A program made the position numbers and the translations under genes. A stretch of DNA of 64,000 nt from the NCBI RefSeq assembly GCF_964204865.1, contig NC_135255.1:9453135-9517134 (forward strand), in the 5' to 3' direction. Shown here piece by piece: positions 1 through 11,591 of this stretch. Position 1 is the stretch's first letter. Every line of letters begins with the position of its first letter. The DNA comes from Styela clava (lineage: Eukaryota > Chordata > Ascidiacea > Stolidobranchia > Styelidae). The notes beneath the pieces are model-generated. The model was not told the origin of the DNA. It did not search any database and saw only the letters and a list, made by a program, of their open reading frames with translations.

Positions 1-2316
1 AATTATCACATGAACGGTTTCAAACAGTATCTAGAATAGATCAGGGTTCTCGAAACCCTGGCCCGCAGCCTCATTATCTGAAACCCGCGTCGCATTTGCT
101 GGAGGGTAATCAAAAAATTCGGACCTCCAGAAGTATGTGGGCTAAGATGGCGCACAACCTGAACATAGTAGTTGTACCAGGCTGAGCGCCCCTTAGTGTA
201 CATACTTCGGGAGCGCCAAAAATTTGTATTTGATGTTGTCTAGTCATGAAAATAACCATAAAAAATCTTTTGACATATTATTACATCACTAATGTCAATG
301 AATTGACTGTTGTAGGGTTACCATATCTGAAAAAACATTGTGCTCAATGTTTAAGACATGGGAACTAAACCCTAGCACGGAATAAAGTACGTGTAAAGCT
401 AAAAGTAGTGCAACCAGAATACCGATTACAAAATGCTGGCAATTCAGGTCATACGTGACATCACAATTATCTGAATGCAATCCGTGTTGCACAAAAATGC
501 TAGAATGAGGCTCATCTCTGAAAAATGGGATTTCATGGGTGCGCAAAATCCGAAAACTCGAGGATTTGTAGAAGAGGTTCACTGTATTCGAAAATCCCTG
601 ACATTTAAGCACTTTTTAACCTTTTTCCCTGACGCAAATTTGACAGGGGAAAATATGGCGTATGGCAACCCTGGACTATTGTTAGGACTAGCGAAGTTGA
701 ATGACGTATTTGGCTAGGCTAAATTGCTAACTGGCATTCTATCTTTTGGGTCGGGAATATATGCTAACAATATAGGCATCATAAAAATAAATCGAATGCA
801 AGACTGGGCTGGCGTATGCCTGATAACTAGATATTAGTGTTATAGCCTAACATTATAAATCCTGCGTTTTTTTCAGCCATTCTAAACAGTATTTCAAAAA
901 ATCATGCTTATCACATTCGGTAATCAATCAATTGGCATTTATTCGTAAGTTATTTTGTAAACACGAGTTTGAGAAAGAAAGCCGACCAATTCAAACAGAT
1001 TTTAACTGGATATGGGAGGGAAAATACCACAATGCTTGCTTGATATGTCGGCAAGTTCTGTCGGTGACAAAAGACTATGATCTAAAACGGCGTTTTAGAA
1101 TCTCGTGAGCAATGAGCATTTTACAAAGTTAAGGGATTTTGCTCTGAAAAGCTTATCGATGACCGAAGAAACTTAACATTTGCGGAAGCCCTCCCTTCGT
1201 TGTGAAAAGTTTGAAATCTTGAACTAAATGTAGATATAGAAAGACTTTTTGCACGTTTTAGTGAGTTTTTGCATGTTTTAGCTCCATAAATACCAAATAA
1301 TGGTCAATATGTTTGCACAATAAAAGTGTTTGTTAGGTATTGCGCTGTTTTCCTATTCTTGGTCTTATTGTGGCCCGCGAACAATGCAAAAATAATTTTG
1401 TGTCCCCGAAGCGAACAGACAACCTTGGACCAACCCGATCTAGATCATTAGCGTGACTACATGTCCATCAAAACCAGTCCAGTGAACCGGTTCGATTCGG
1501 AAATGTCAAAGTAGTCTCGGAGACCACTTAGCGCCCTCGATTACATGTCCAAACTAACGAGATCAGAACAGTTTTAGATCTGTCGGACTAAAGCAAATGA
1601 GTCGTGATTTGCAAACACTGCATATATTTTATTTTCAATAAATCCATAAATTCAATACAAATGTTAAATAATTGAAGGTCAAATTTATATGCACGTCCTT
1701 GATTGAAGTTCTGTGAAGTTATTTGCAAAATATGATGAGGTTAGTTAGATCATTTTGGCCGTCCATTCAGCGTTCAACGGCACCTTATGTCACACGATCC
1801 ATTAACAAAATATTACGACAGGCCTACAGTTACCAGTACAGTAGTCTACTGTGAACCAAATTTAAACATTTACAGTTTATCAATCGAACACTTTGTGTGA
1901 AGTGGGCTCATCATATGTAAATAGAAGCACTTTCATTATTTAATATCGTCCTTACTACTGCGACGTTACCGACACTGAAGCATTGAATTTGACCGGTATG
2001 TGAAGTTAGGGTACCGGTGACAGCTAGGATGAGGTATGGCTGTATGGTGAAATTCCATAAAATTTCTCAATGCAAACTGAAGTTTATCAACATATGTCGT
2101 ATTGCGCTCAGTTCCTACCAATGATCTTTAGACATTAAGATTTGATTCTTTATTTCAAAACAACAACCCAGCATGCCGCACCGGGATCCCACCAGTACAG
2201 GTACCGGTATTTCAAATTTGGGTTCAACAGCGACGCAATAGATGCGGAAGAGATATAAATTAAACTTGCACCCTCTAGATAAATTTTCAATTTGTTGAAA
2301 AAAGCAACTCACTTAC
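1..2316. other. Intergenic, no recognisable gene
   Basis: Apart from the palindromic MITE near the left edge I see no supported gene. Open frames are short and lack conserved motifs. Stretches near 1050-1400, including a GGCCCGCGAA-type string at about 1372, resemble decayed hAT-type transposon sequence, but no complete ends were found. Confidence 0.5.
121..217. mobile_element. Palindromic hAT-like MITE, copy 1
   Basis: The left arm begins GGACCTCCAGAAGTATGTG and runs into AAGATGGCGCACAACCTGA. The right arm ends CATACTTCGGGAGCGCC, its degenerate inverted complement. The flanks AAAAATTC and AAAAATTT look like an 8-bp target duplication with one mismatch. Five further copies of the family occur in the window. 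It is non-coding and presumably moved by a hAT-type transposase. Confidence 0.75.
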
Positions 2317-2547
2317 CAGAGAAGAAAAGGAAAACAACTTCCATACCCCTTCGATCAACGTACGTAACTGCGATTTCTCGAGTAGCAGGACGAAGCAACT
2401 GAGCAAGACCAGTGCAGCTAACTTCCAGACCTCCCCGATAGGTGGTCTGATGTTGTTGACCGATAGCACGGATTTGAATCGCAAGCGAACCACTGAAGCG
2501 TTAAGTAGTTCCCATATGTGGTCTGCTGGACCGGTCCCAGTGGACAT
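2317..2547 (-). CDS. Candidate first coding exon, unknown protein
   Basis: On the minus strand an ATG at 2547 opens 77 codons that end exactly at a near-consensus donor (CTG then GTAAGTGAG, phase 0). The region is less AT-rich than its surroundings. The peptide has a hydrophobic stretch at residues 44-56 (LAALVLLSCFVLL) that could be a membrane segment or signal anchor. I do not recognise the family and found no convincing acceptor or second exon between here and the left edge. It could be the first exon of a gene continuing outside the window, or a chance open frame beside a good GTAAGT. Confidence 0.25.
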
Positions 2548-2566
2548 ATAATCAGATGAGGTATTA

Positions 2567-2903
2567 ACGTGTTTCCCTGAAAATAGGACTGACTCTTATT
2601 TCAGTTTTATTCCGAAAAGTTACATTCGGGGATGTCCTATATTTTCATTCATCAAAAACAAAATTTCAAATATATATACAAAATATGAAACCGATATCCA
2701 TTTTCCATTCAAATAACACATTTTTTCTTCAAATAACGGCAAAACATGGATTGCCAATCGTTCAAAACGTCTAGGAACAATTTCTTGCTATCGACTGGGG
2801 CAAACAATTTTGGCGTTTTTGACTAGGTCTCATTTTAAGGGGAGGGCTTATATTAAAATCATTTCTAAAATTCAGGCTAGGTCTTATTTTCGGGTCAACA
2901 CGG
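2567..2903. mobile_element. Small TIR element (MITE)
   Basis: The left end reads CGTGTTTCCCTGAAAATAGG. The right end reads CTTATTTTCGGGTCAACACG, which is its approximate reverse complement. Between them is AT-rich non-coding DNA. A GAAAATAAGAC-type terminus like this is, from memory, common in animal MITEs. No clean target duplication was seen, so the superfamily is left open. Confidence 0.5.
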
Positions 2904-3253
2904 CAATTGATATTACATATATATATATAATATATATTATTCGAATGGATGTTTTCCCGAAACTTGACAAAAACTGTATTTTGAGAAACCAATATTATGT
3001 TTCATCAAAATTTGATTAAATTTTTAATGATTCAATCATTGATGACTACATAAGGATTCAATACTAAAATTTAGGAACAAAAATCCATTTGGCATTGGAG
3101 TTATTTAGAAAACGGAAATTTATCGCGTTGTTGTTCTTCAAGGTGGAAAGAACTTCCTTCAATTCAGTCTAGCTAGGCTATGGCTAGCCTAAATTCATGC
3201 AACGGATGGATTTAAATTTGGCTAAACAAGGTTGCGTTGAATTGCGTTTAAAT

Positions 3254-4633
3254 TTAAAAACCAAAACATGGAAACGAAAAAATTTTGTATTCAAAATATA
3301 TTAATTCGATTCTAAAATCTCAGTACAAAAATTCCGTTTGGCATTGTAATTTATATGACACAAAAAAGACTTGCGTTGTTTGCGATTTGAAGTAATCAAT
3401 CAATCAATTTTATTTGGTCTCTCTGATAGAAACAAAACACAAAACAACAACAAACGGACAAACAAAATACAGAGGACCTGGAGGACGGGCATAACTTAAT
3501 ATTTAAAATATCGGTCGGAGACCGAAGACTTATCGATCGGAACTGTGGTTTCGATTCATTACTCTATAGTGACACCGCGTGTCCAATAACTAATTAATTA
3601 ATAACTCGCTAATTACACGAAGTTTCATCCAAAATAATAGGCTTCTGGTCCGAGATATGATGAATGCACATGCAAAATTTGGAGCAGACTCAACCACGCC
3701 TCCGTGAGATATCGCGTGCATCTAACAGACAGACAAACGAACAAATACCTATCAACATACTTACCGATCTAAAGATCGATAAGTAACAAGAGAGCTATGC
3801 TCAAGTATATGGGCACGTTTAAAGTAAATGAAAGTAATAGCCTTCTAAAGAAAATTTATATCTTTAAGCACTGAAAATTTCAGAGCAATTGGTCCAGTAA
3901 TTAAAGACCGATTAGTTATTACCGTATCATTCTGCCATTGCAGCATAGCATAGGAACCATCGCTCATCTGTTCATCGTTGGCTCGAGTACCGTACCGGTA
4001 CCGGTGGTGTACGATACGTACGTACTGCATAGACCAAGGATGCCCAACCCGCGGCCCGCCCGACTGTTTTTGGCGGCCCACCCCATAAAGTTGTAAGCAG
4101 ACTTTTGATGTATTTACTATGTTCCATCAGGTTCCATATCAATATATAGGTTAAGTATGTTTCGTGGTTTTGGTGTGATTATTGATGTCATCTATCTGCA
4201 TTCAAATGCCGGTTCTTATTATTACGTATGTGCCAAGTCTTGCTCCCTGGTTGACATCGACCGACGTCAGTTTTATTTTCTATTTTTCGCAGAACTGAGC
4301 GTTCTGTTCGGCGAACTCGAAAGATATTGTGCGATCATTGAGGACGAACGCTGAGCGGAATTATAGGAATGAATTTGGAGCCTAAATTTGCAAATTAATT
4401 TCATTCTGATTGTTTTCTTACGTGTCTGCTTTGATCCTCTTTTTCGCCAACGTAAAATAAAAAGTCAACAATATCTTTGATACTTGTCCCGGGACTCGTT
4501 CTCTTATGTTTTTTTTTTATCATATGTTTGGGTTAAATTAAATTTCGGAAATGTCGTCACTGCGTATCCGTCAATAATTCTAATGAAATTGACATTGCAG
4601 CATATTGGTCACGAATCAGTAGCCTATATATAG
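3254..4633. repeat. 1.38-kb direct duplication, copy 1
   Basis: This segment recurs at 9673-11051. By eye the copies are identical apart from one base in a T-run near 4510. The copy starts at TTAAAAACCAAAACATGG, includes repeat-like sequence (3390-3790) and the first 600 bp of a hAT element (from 4035), then stops at CCTATATATAG where a TIR-bounded segment begins. Small open frames inside it are identical in both copies and match no protein I know. It lacks the TG...CA ends expected of an LTR. Confidence 0.9.
4035..4633. mobile_element. Truncated copy of hAT element
   Basis: This is the left 600 bp of the element that is complete at 10454-11583. It carries the same terminus (CAAGGATGCCCAACC) and the same upstream target sequence GCATAGAC at 4027-4034. 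It is cut at the end of the direct duplication, so it arose by duplication and not by an independent insertion. Confidence 0.75.
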
Positions 4634-4732
4634 CCCAGATAGCACAACTACGTCGGAACAACCATGGCCGAACGTTGTTCGAACCACCGGCCCAATAATG
4701 GCGAACAACCATGTTCCAGCGAAGATTTGGCC

Positions 4733-4952
4733 GCTGGGCCAACGTCGGTCCTTTCGCTGTAATGCAACCGTGGCAAACGGTCGGGCCAACGTAGGCGATA
4801 CGTTGTAACACAATCGTGAAATATGGCCGGTCCAACGTGGGCGATACGTTGTAACACAATCGTGACATATGGCCGGGCCTACGTAGGTGACACGTTGTAA
4901 TACAATCGTGGCACATGGCCGGGCCAAGTTAGGCGATGTGTTGTACAGACAG
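4733..4952. repeat. 46-47 bp tandem array (minisatellite)
   Basis: Four to five degenerate units share GGGCCAACGTAGGCGA, GTTGTAACACAATCGTG and ATATGGCC. The CCAAC block recurs at 4739, 4786, 4832, 4878 (as CCTAC) and 4924, a spacing of 46-47 bp. The array lies just inside the left terminus of the 5-kb segment. Subterminal tandem repeats are typical of transposon ends. Overlapping minus-strand open frames here are a by-product of the repeat. Confidence 0.8.
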
Positions 4953-6150
4953 GGTATGGATCTATACTACATAGAAATTTCCCACTAATCTAACATTATT
5001 TATATAATAAAAAACAAAAGATAACAAAATGTCTTTATTTCACAAATATGTATACATGTAATAAAATTAATCAGAGTTTGTTGCCAGATCATCCAGAGCT
5101 GAAAAATATAAAAATTCTGTGTTAAATTGCAGTATTAGCAAATTACAGCACCAGAGTTCAAAGCCTAGTCTAAATGACTGCATCCCAACAAATTTTCAGA
5201 GTAGGAATCTTAAGCCAAGTTTCTGCAGTCGCAAATGTGTGAGTGAAGCTTACATTGACAAGACAATAATAATTGAGAAATACAGAAATTCTTGATTCCG
5301 CAAGGGGGGGCGTAGACATTGTTTTGAGGGGAATATTTGTTGGAGGGAATAATGATGATTTGAGATTTTATCTGACTAAAATGTCTTCAAATATTCCTTG
5401 TTGAAATTCATCTATCTTATTAGAAACATCATGCACCATGATTAGTCTATTTGTTTAATTGATTTACAATAAATTTATTTGTAACTTCATCATTTGCTGT
5501 TGTGCTAGGGGGGGTACTGTAAGGGAGTGATGATACAAATAAGTTTGAAAACCACTGTTCGCCATTATGCACCAAACTCTGGCAACATTGGATTGGCAAT
5601 TTGGCACTTGACTCTAACCATAATCAGCTTGGCGATATCTCCTTAATAAATATTTTTCTATACTGTTCACTTTTGTATACAAAATCTACATTCAATTTCT
5701 TTACTGTTCACAGTTGTTTACAAAATCATTATTCAATTTGACAATCATAATGATAAAAATGAATGGTGTGGCAACTGGCAAGTACATTTTGTTTACTACC
5801 AAACTTATCTAAATTTTCTCGCCTGTTTTTATTTTATTATATCTCTGTTGTTGTTGTGTGTGTGTAACTTAATTTAATTCATGAACACGATAGGCATCTT
5901 TTTGGCAAAACCTTATATTCTTTACGCTTCAATCTTAATTAAGGTTTTGTTTTCACTCCAGATTGTCAGATTCTATTTAATCAATTTTTGTTCATTTCCC
6001 TTATGAATTATCTTAAGCTGATTTAGAGTCAAAATGATCTTATACTTATAAAATAGAAGAGGGCAGAGCAGAGAAAGATGGTGGTACAATATGATAAACA
6101 TATTACATACCGGTACCTTTAATAGCAGAAACTAAGGGCGTCCCACTCAC

Positions 6151-6275
6151 TCCTTCGTATCCACCGCATCCTGCACAGTTGAAAGACCGGGCGAGTAAAT
6201 TTGTTATAACTGAGCTCATGATTGTCCAATCCAGTCTTTCTTGGAGCAACCTCCGAGACTTGACAAATATCTTAT
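6151..6275 (-). CDS. Candidate internal coding exon, unknown protein
   Basis: On the minus strand a good acceptor (TTTACTCATTCCAG) is followed by 125 nt open in one frame and a good donor (GAAGGA then GTGAGTGGG). The exon encodes 41 full codons after a two-base split codon. The peptide includes SRRLLQERLDWTIMSSVI and ends FNCAGCGGYEG. The cysteine/glycine-rich end is distantly tetraspanin-like, but the match is too weak to name. It lies inside the 5-kb TIR-bounded segment, so it could belong to a captured host gene or to a transposon protein. Confidence 0.3.
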
Positions 6276-7349
6276 CTGGAATGAGTAAATAAGCACAATT
6301 ATAAGAATACATCTAATAAGGTTTCCATCCGTTGCAAAAGCTCTATGTTAATTATCGCGAGTATCTACTCTAAAATATACACATATGCGTTTTGTCCACA
6401 TCCCATTTGTATAAAAGTGAACAATTTTAATATTGCAATCGGATCGTATTTAGACCTTTAAATAATCTTCCTTGAACACGATATGAAAATATGGGGCATA
6501 TTGTATTTCATACATAAATTTGAAGCGCTTCATGCAGTCAAAAACAAAACGACAAAAAATAAAAGGCACTCAATAAGATGAGACCCAGCAAAGGTATTTT
6601 CACCTATTTTACTTTCATATTCTGTTTAGCTTTCGAATTAATTATGGAGTAATCTGCAATATTTTAACATTGTACTAAAACTAAACAAATATTCTGAATC
6701 TCAGAGATTTTTACATCGTGGTCTTCATACGATGGCATGTGTTACCGGTCAGCGAACTCTTTTAAATTAATTTTGCTTGCCCGCTGGCCGCAGGGGTAAA
6801 AAGGTTGGGAACTACTGAACTAAACAGTTAAGTACAACCACGTTACACCAACGCCCCGCCAACTTACAGTCGATTTTCAGCAGAATGATTAAATAGAATA
6901 AATTGATTTTTAATGTTTTCTCGTTGTGGGGTCGCAAGTATCTGCAGTCTGTGATTTTACAAAAATTGGGGTCGCGGAAAAAAAAGTTTGGGAACCACCG
7001 CCGTAAAGTGTATTTAATCAGCCTATAAAAGTATTCAACTTACGAGCCATTTTTTCATCCTTGAATGTATTCTGGATCAAAATGTAATCAGACAATGAAT
7101 TTCATCAATTCCTGTATGTCCGAGTCCACACTATAATCAGTGGAAAGTTGCAGATGCCGTAGCTTGTAGCATAAGAGTTTCTACCGCCTGTCCCAACAAT
7201 TTTTTCATGGACTGGATTGGAGCATGGCTTGATCTCTGAAAATCAAGTTAGTATTACACAATATATAGTACATGATTGTCTTTCAGATGATAAACGTGAA
7301 CGAATGGCCTATACTAATTACCAGAATATAAATTTTTCATTAATATTAA

Positions 7350-7817
7350 TTACCGTATTTTCCGGCGAATAAGACGAGGCCTGTTTTTAAGCCTGAAAAA
7401 ATAGGTTTTCGCATACAACCGGCCGATAAGTCGGGGTAGTGAAATCGCATCAACGTCGGGAATCTCAAGTTACCATGCAATGCCTTTCGAGCGGTCGCCG
7501 CGTTTGCGCATTGGTTAAAATAGCCTATAATGACTTTTTTTTGTAGCGTAATATTCAGTCCATATATGATAATGCAAATATGATAATCACAGCATTGAAA
7601 TTTCAGATTCACAGCACAAGAATGTCGATTTATTTAAACTAACCTGATGAGGACGTGGGGGATGCTATCGCCGAAGGTATTTTATTGTCCGGATTCAATA
7701 ATAAGGCGACAAAAAAATGAAAATGATCATACTCGCCTAATAAGACGACCCCCCCCCCAAAAATCAGGCCAAAAATTTGGGTCTAGAAAAGCGACTTATT
7801 CGCCGGAAAATACGGTA
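7350..7817. mobile_element. 468-bp TIR element flanked by TTAA
   Basis: The left end TACCGTATTTTCCGGCGAAT is mirrored at the right end as ATTCGCCGGAAAATACGGTA. TTAA sits at 7346-7349 (one base from the left terminus) and at 7818-7821 directly after the right one. TTAA duplication is characteristic of piggyBac- or Kolobok-type transposases. No transposase is encoded. A C-run and AAGACG motifs lie just inside the right end. Confidence 0.7.
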
Positions 7818-8899
7818 TTAACCACATGATGTTGTACTAGGTAATTATTCAACCGATATATCTAGCTATTGTGCAATATTTTATGGCACAGATATGCAAG
7901 GAGCAACTATCAAACTATAAAACAAAAACACCTGTTTTGGGCATTGTCCGCATTGAAACATTGAGATGCTTGAAATGACACAGTATATGATTGCGTGAAA
8001 GAGGGAATTGAAGCAGGTGAATTTTCCAGTCCATTGTCATAGGGCCTATTATAAAAATGGTATATATCATTAAACTTACAATGGTAATATTGACACTTGA
8101 CAGAATATCTAATCGGTAATAATTATTTAGAATAACCGGAAAAAAATGGATATTACACAAAATATGTCCAAATATTTGTAAAGGATGTGTCGTACAATAC
8201 TTCATGTTTTTAGAGTCGCTTGGCATTGCACAGTTGCATGCACATTTGGCAGTCATTGTACAGAGATGGGCTTCCCCCCAATCGCCCGAATCTTTTTTGC
8301 TAGCGGTCTACTTTCCAATTCACTTTAAAATATAATAACATTTAATTAAGGTTGGTTGGGTAAGCTTACATAGCATACATACTGAAAATAAATCATATTA
8401 ATATATATGATTACCCAATATAATTCTATTGAATTTTAAAACAAAATAGATATTATTCAAAAATCAGTAATTTTTTCTCAACAAAGCTGAAAATATGAAC
8501 TAGAGCAGGGTTGGGCAAAGTTCTCGGACCACGTGCAAAAATTTTGCGCACCTAGACTGGCGGGCCATGTCGCATTTCGCATGTGTGGCGTAAAAAGTTA
8601 TACTTTAGAAACAAAATTTTATTTAAAGTGTTACAAAAACAAAAAGGGAAAACAATAATCCTTGAGCTATTTTTTACCCAAAAACATCAAATTTTAGTTT
8701 CAGTTTGATTGTGGCAATAGTTAAAACATATTTTAGATTTCAGCCAATTGAGATCTGTATTTAGATTTGTTGAAATTCATCAGACAGAAGGTTCACAAAT
8801 GTACAACTATTCAGATTACTGGATTAAGTCGTTCAATGGGTTGGATTTGGGCTGCGGAAATATTTGCACTTAGACAAATAAAGTAAATATAAAAAATCA

Positions 8900-9300
8900 T
8901 ACCGGTATCCAGGGATGAAGGACCAATACCGGTATCGGTACTCGATTACGAATACTGGTAAATAAGAGATGGCAACCTCAGAAAGTTTAACAAAAAAATG
9001 CCAAAAGCCAAAGTACCGGTACGGTACCTCATCTCGTTCTGTCGTTACCGGTACCTACGGTGTCCAGGGATGAATATGTAACTTTTACCGGTATGTACCA
9101 TAGTCCATAGGTACCGGTACTCGATAACGAATACTGGTAAATGAGAGATGGCAACCTAAGAAAGTTTAACAAAAAAATGCCAAAAGACCAAGTACGGTAC
9201 AGTACCGGACCTCATCTCGTTCTGTCGTTACGGTACCGGTACCGGTACGGTACCTACGGTGTCCACTGTCCAGGGATAAATATGTAACTTTTACCGGTAT
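8900..9300. repeat. GGTACC-rich tandem duplication
   Basis: A unit of about 180 bp with CGAATACTGGTAAATRAGAG, a block ending in ATGCCAAAAG, and CTCATCTCGTTCTGTCGTTA is present twice (about 8939-9100 and 9119-9300). It is bounded by dense GGTACCGGTACC and ACCGGTA microrepeats. Part of the unit (CAGGGATRAATATGTAACTTTTA) appears a third time. It is non-coding. Confidence 0.75.
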
Positions 9301-9672
9301 GGTACGGTACCCCTATCACGTCACCCTTATGAACCGTGACCTGACAACGCACTTAGGGTACCGGTACCATGAGATTAACTTACACGGTTACAACTAGGCT
9401 ATCTCTACTTTCGCCATTCTAGTATGAAAGCATTAAAAGTTCAATGTCACTGTCCCATACACGGCAAAAACCTCGTAACAGGCTATCGATTACGAGTACC
9501 GCCAAAATGAATGGCGACCTCATGTGCTATATTCGAATCGCGCGCCCATTTCTTCGCATAATGGCGTGTTTCGTTGAAGGCCAATCATGGCCTTACCATG
9601 GTAAATGGTTGTAAAACCGCGTACAACGGTTGCCGGCGGATTATAACGTTGGCCCAACGTAGTTGTGCTATC

Positions 9673-11051
9673 TTAAAAACCAAAACATGGAAACGAAAAA
9701 ATTTTGTATTCAAAATATATTAATTCGATTCTAAAATCTCAGTACAAAAATTCCGTTTGGCATTGTAATTTATATGACACAAAAAAGACTTGCGTTGTTT
9801 GCGATTTGAAGTAATCAATCAATCAATTTTATTTGGTCTCTCTGATAGAAACAAAACACAAAACAACAACAAACGGACAAACAAAATACAGAGGACCTGG
9901 AGGACGGGCATAACTTAATATTTAAAATATCGGTCGGAGACCGAAGACTTATCGATCGGAACTGTGGTTTCGATTCATTACTCTATAGTGACACCGCGTG
10001 TCCAATAACTAATTAATTAATAACTCGCTAATTACACGAAGTTTCATCCAAAATAATAGGCTTCTGGTCCGAGATATGATGAATGCACATGCAAAATTTG
10101 GAGCAGACTCAACCACGCCTCCGTGAGATATCGCGTGCATCTAACAGACAGACAAACGAACAAATACCTATCAACATACTTACCGATCTAAAGATCGATA
10201 AGTAACAAGAGAGCTATGCTCAAGTATATGGGCACGTTTAAAGTAAATGAAAGTAATAGCCTTCTAAAGAAAATTTATATCTTTAAGCACTGAAAATTTC
10301 AGAGCAATTGGTCCAGTAATTAAAGACCGATTAGTTATTACCGTATCATTCTGCCATTGCAGCATAGCATAGGAACCATCGCTCATCTGTTCATCGTTGG
10401 CTCGAGTACCGTACCGGTACCGGTGGTGTACGATACGTACGTACTGCATAGACCAAGGATGCCCAACCCGCGGCCCGCCCGACTGTTTTTGGCGGCCCAC
10501 CCCATAAAGTTGTAAGCAGACTTTTGATGTATTTACTATGTTCCATCAGGTTCCATATCAATATATAGGTTAAGTATGTTTCGTGGTTTTGGTGTGATTA
10601 TTGATGTCATCTATCTGCATTCAAATGCCGGTTCTTATTATTACGTATGTGCCAAGTCTTGCTCCCTGGTTGACATCGACCGACGTCAGTTTTATTTTCT
10701 ATTTTTCGCAGAACTGAGCGTTCTGTTCGGCGAACTCGAAAGATATTGTGCGATCATTGAGGACGAACGCTGAGCGGAATTATAGGAATGAATTTGGAGC
10801 CTAAATTTGCAAATTAATTTCATTCTGATTGTTTTCTTACGTGTCTGCTTTGATCCTCTTTTTCGCCAACGTAAAATAAAAAGTCAACAATATCTTTGAT
10901 ACTTGTCCCGGGACTCGTTCTCTTATGTTTTTTTTTATCATATGTTTGGGTTAAATTAAATTTCGGAAATGTCGTCACTGCGTATCCGTCAATAATTCTA
11001 ATGAAATTGACATTGCAGCATATTGGTCACGAATCAGTAGCCTATATATAG
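9673..11051. repeat. 1.38-kb direct duplication, copy 2
   Basis: This matches 3254-4633 end to end, one base shorter in a T-run near 10928. Unlike copy 1, its right edge continues without interruption into the rest of a hAT element, so its right flank looks like the original context. Its left edge abuts the inverted terminus of the 5-kb segment. Confidence 0.9.
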
Positions 11052-11583
11052 GGTATTTGTCCAGAAATCTTCGTAATATTACTTTATTAAATATTTGTAT
11101 GGGTGTCAAGTTTTACGAAACGGCCAACTTAAACTTGATATTCTCGCGACATTTGCCCACATTATGCTCATTTAAACATTGAGACAGTATCATAGCTACT
11201 GAAAATGAATGAATAAAAACACTATATGATGCAAAGATAACACTCAATTCAACGTGATTTGTGTGCTCTCGTGTGGTCATCAAAGAACCACAATTGTCAT
11301 GTCCACGCCTCGTGTTACCAGATATTCGAATAGTAAACTGCTATTCTAATATTCGACTTGATATTCGAATAATTTGCCATCCCCACTCAGTAACCAGAAA
11401 GCAATTATTAAATTGATTGATTTGATGTTAATAAAATTGCTTTTTATTTATTATCTAAATCACCTACACCGAAATCAGGGCTTAGCTGGTATTAATGATT
11501 GGTATAAAGTTGAACATTTGCGGCCCGCAACGAATTTCGTAACTTGAGATCGCCCGCAAAACGAAAAAGGTTGGGCAGGCCTG
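10454..11583. mobile_element. Non-autonomous hAT element, complete
   Basis: The left terminus is CAAGGATGCCCAACC and the right terminus GGTTGGGCAGGCCTG (12 of 15 positions complementary). A perfect 8-bp target duplication, GCATAGAC, lies at 10446-10453 and 11584-11591. The CGGCCCGC motifs just inside both ends are typical of hAT MITEs. No transposase frame survives. It predates the direct duplication, because its left half and target site occur in both copies. Confidence 0.85.
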
Positions 11584-11591
11584 GCATAGAC

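Larger units (their letters stand above)
4637..9673. mobile_element. About 5-kb segment with inverted termini
   Basis: The left terminus AGATAGCACAACTACGT (4637-4653) is repeated inverted as ACGTAGTTGTGCTATCT at the right end (about 9657-9673). Both inner flanks continue into GGCCCAACGT-rich sequence. The segment sits exactly between the two copies of the 1.38-kb direct duplication. Inside are a 46-bp tandem array, a TTAA-flanked MITE, a GGTACC-rich tandem duplication, hAT end fragments and one or two minus-strand exon candidates. No transposase frame was recognised, so it may be a non-autonomous TIR transposon or a transposon carrying host DNA. No short target duplication is visible. Confidence 0.55.

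Noticed and set aside
4733..4952. CRISPR-like or protein-coding repeat (frames at 4557-4927, minus)
   Set aside because: The units are head-to-tail without unique spacers in a eukaryotic transposon end. The translated repeats shift frame with the 46-bp unit.
8507..9250. Complete hAT starting CAGGGTTGGGCAAAG
   Set aside because: A typical left terminus is visible, but no matching right terminus or target duplication was found before the GGTACC-rich repeats. The same applies to right ends near 6819 and 7000 without left partners.
3254..11051. LTR retrotransposon with 1.38-kb LTRs
   Set aside because: The repeat does not start TG or end CA, no primer-binding site or polypurine tract was seen at the inner edges, no reverse transcriptase or integrase frame lies between, and the repeat contains half of a hAT element with its target site.
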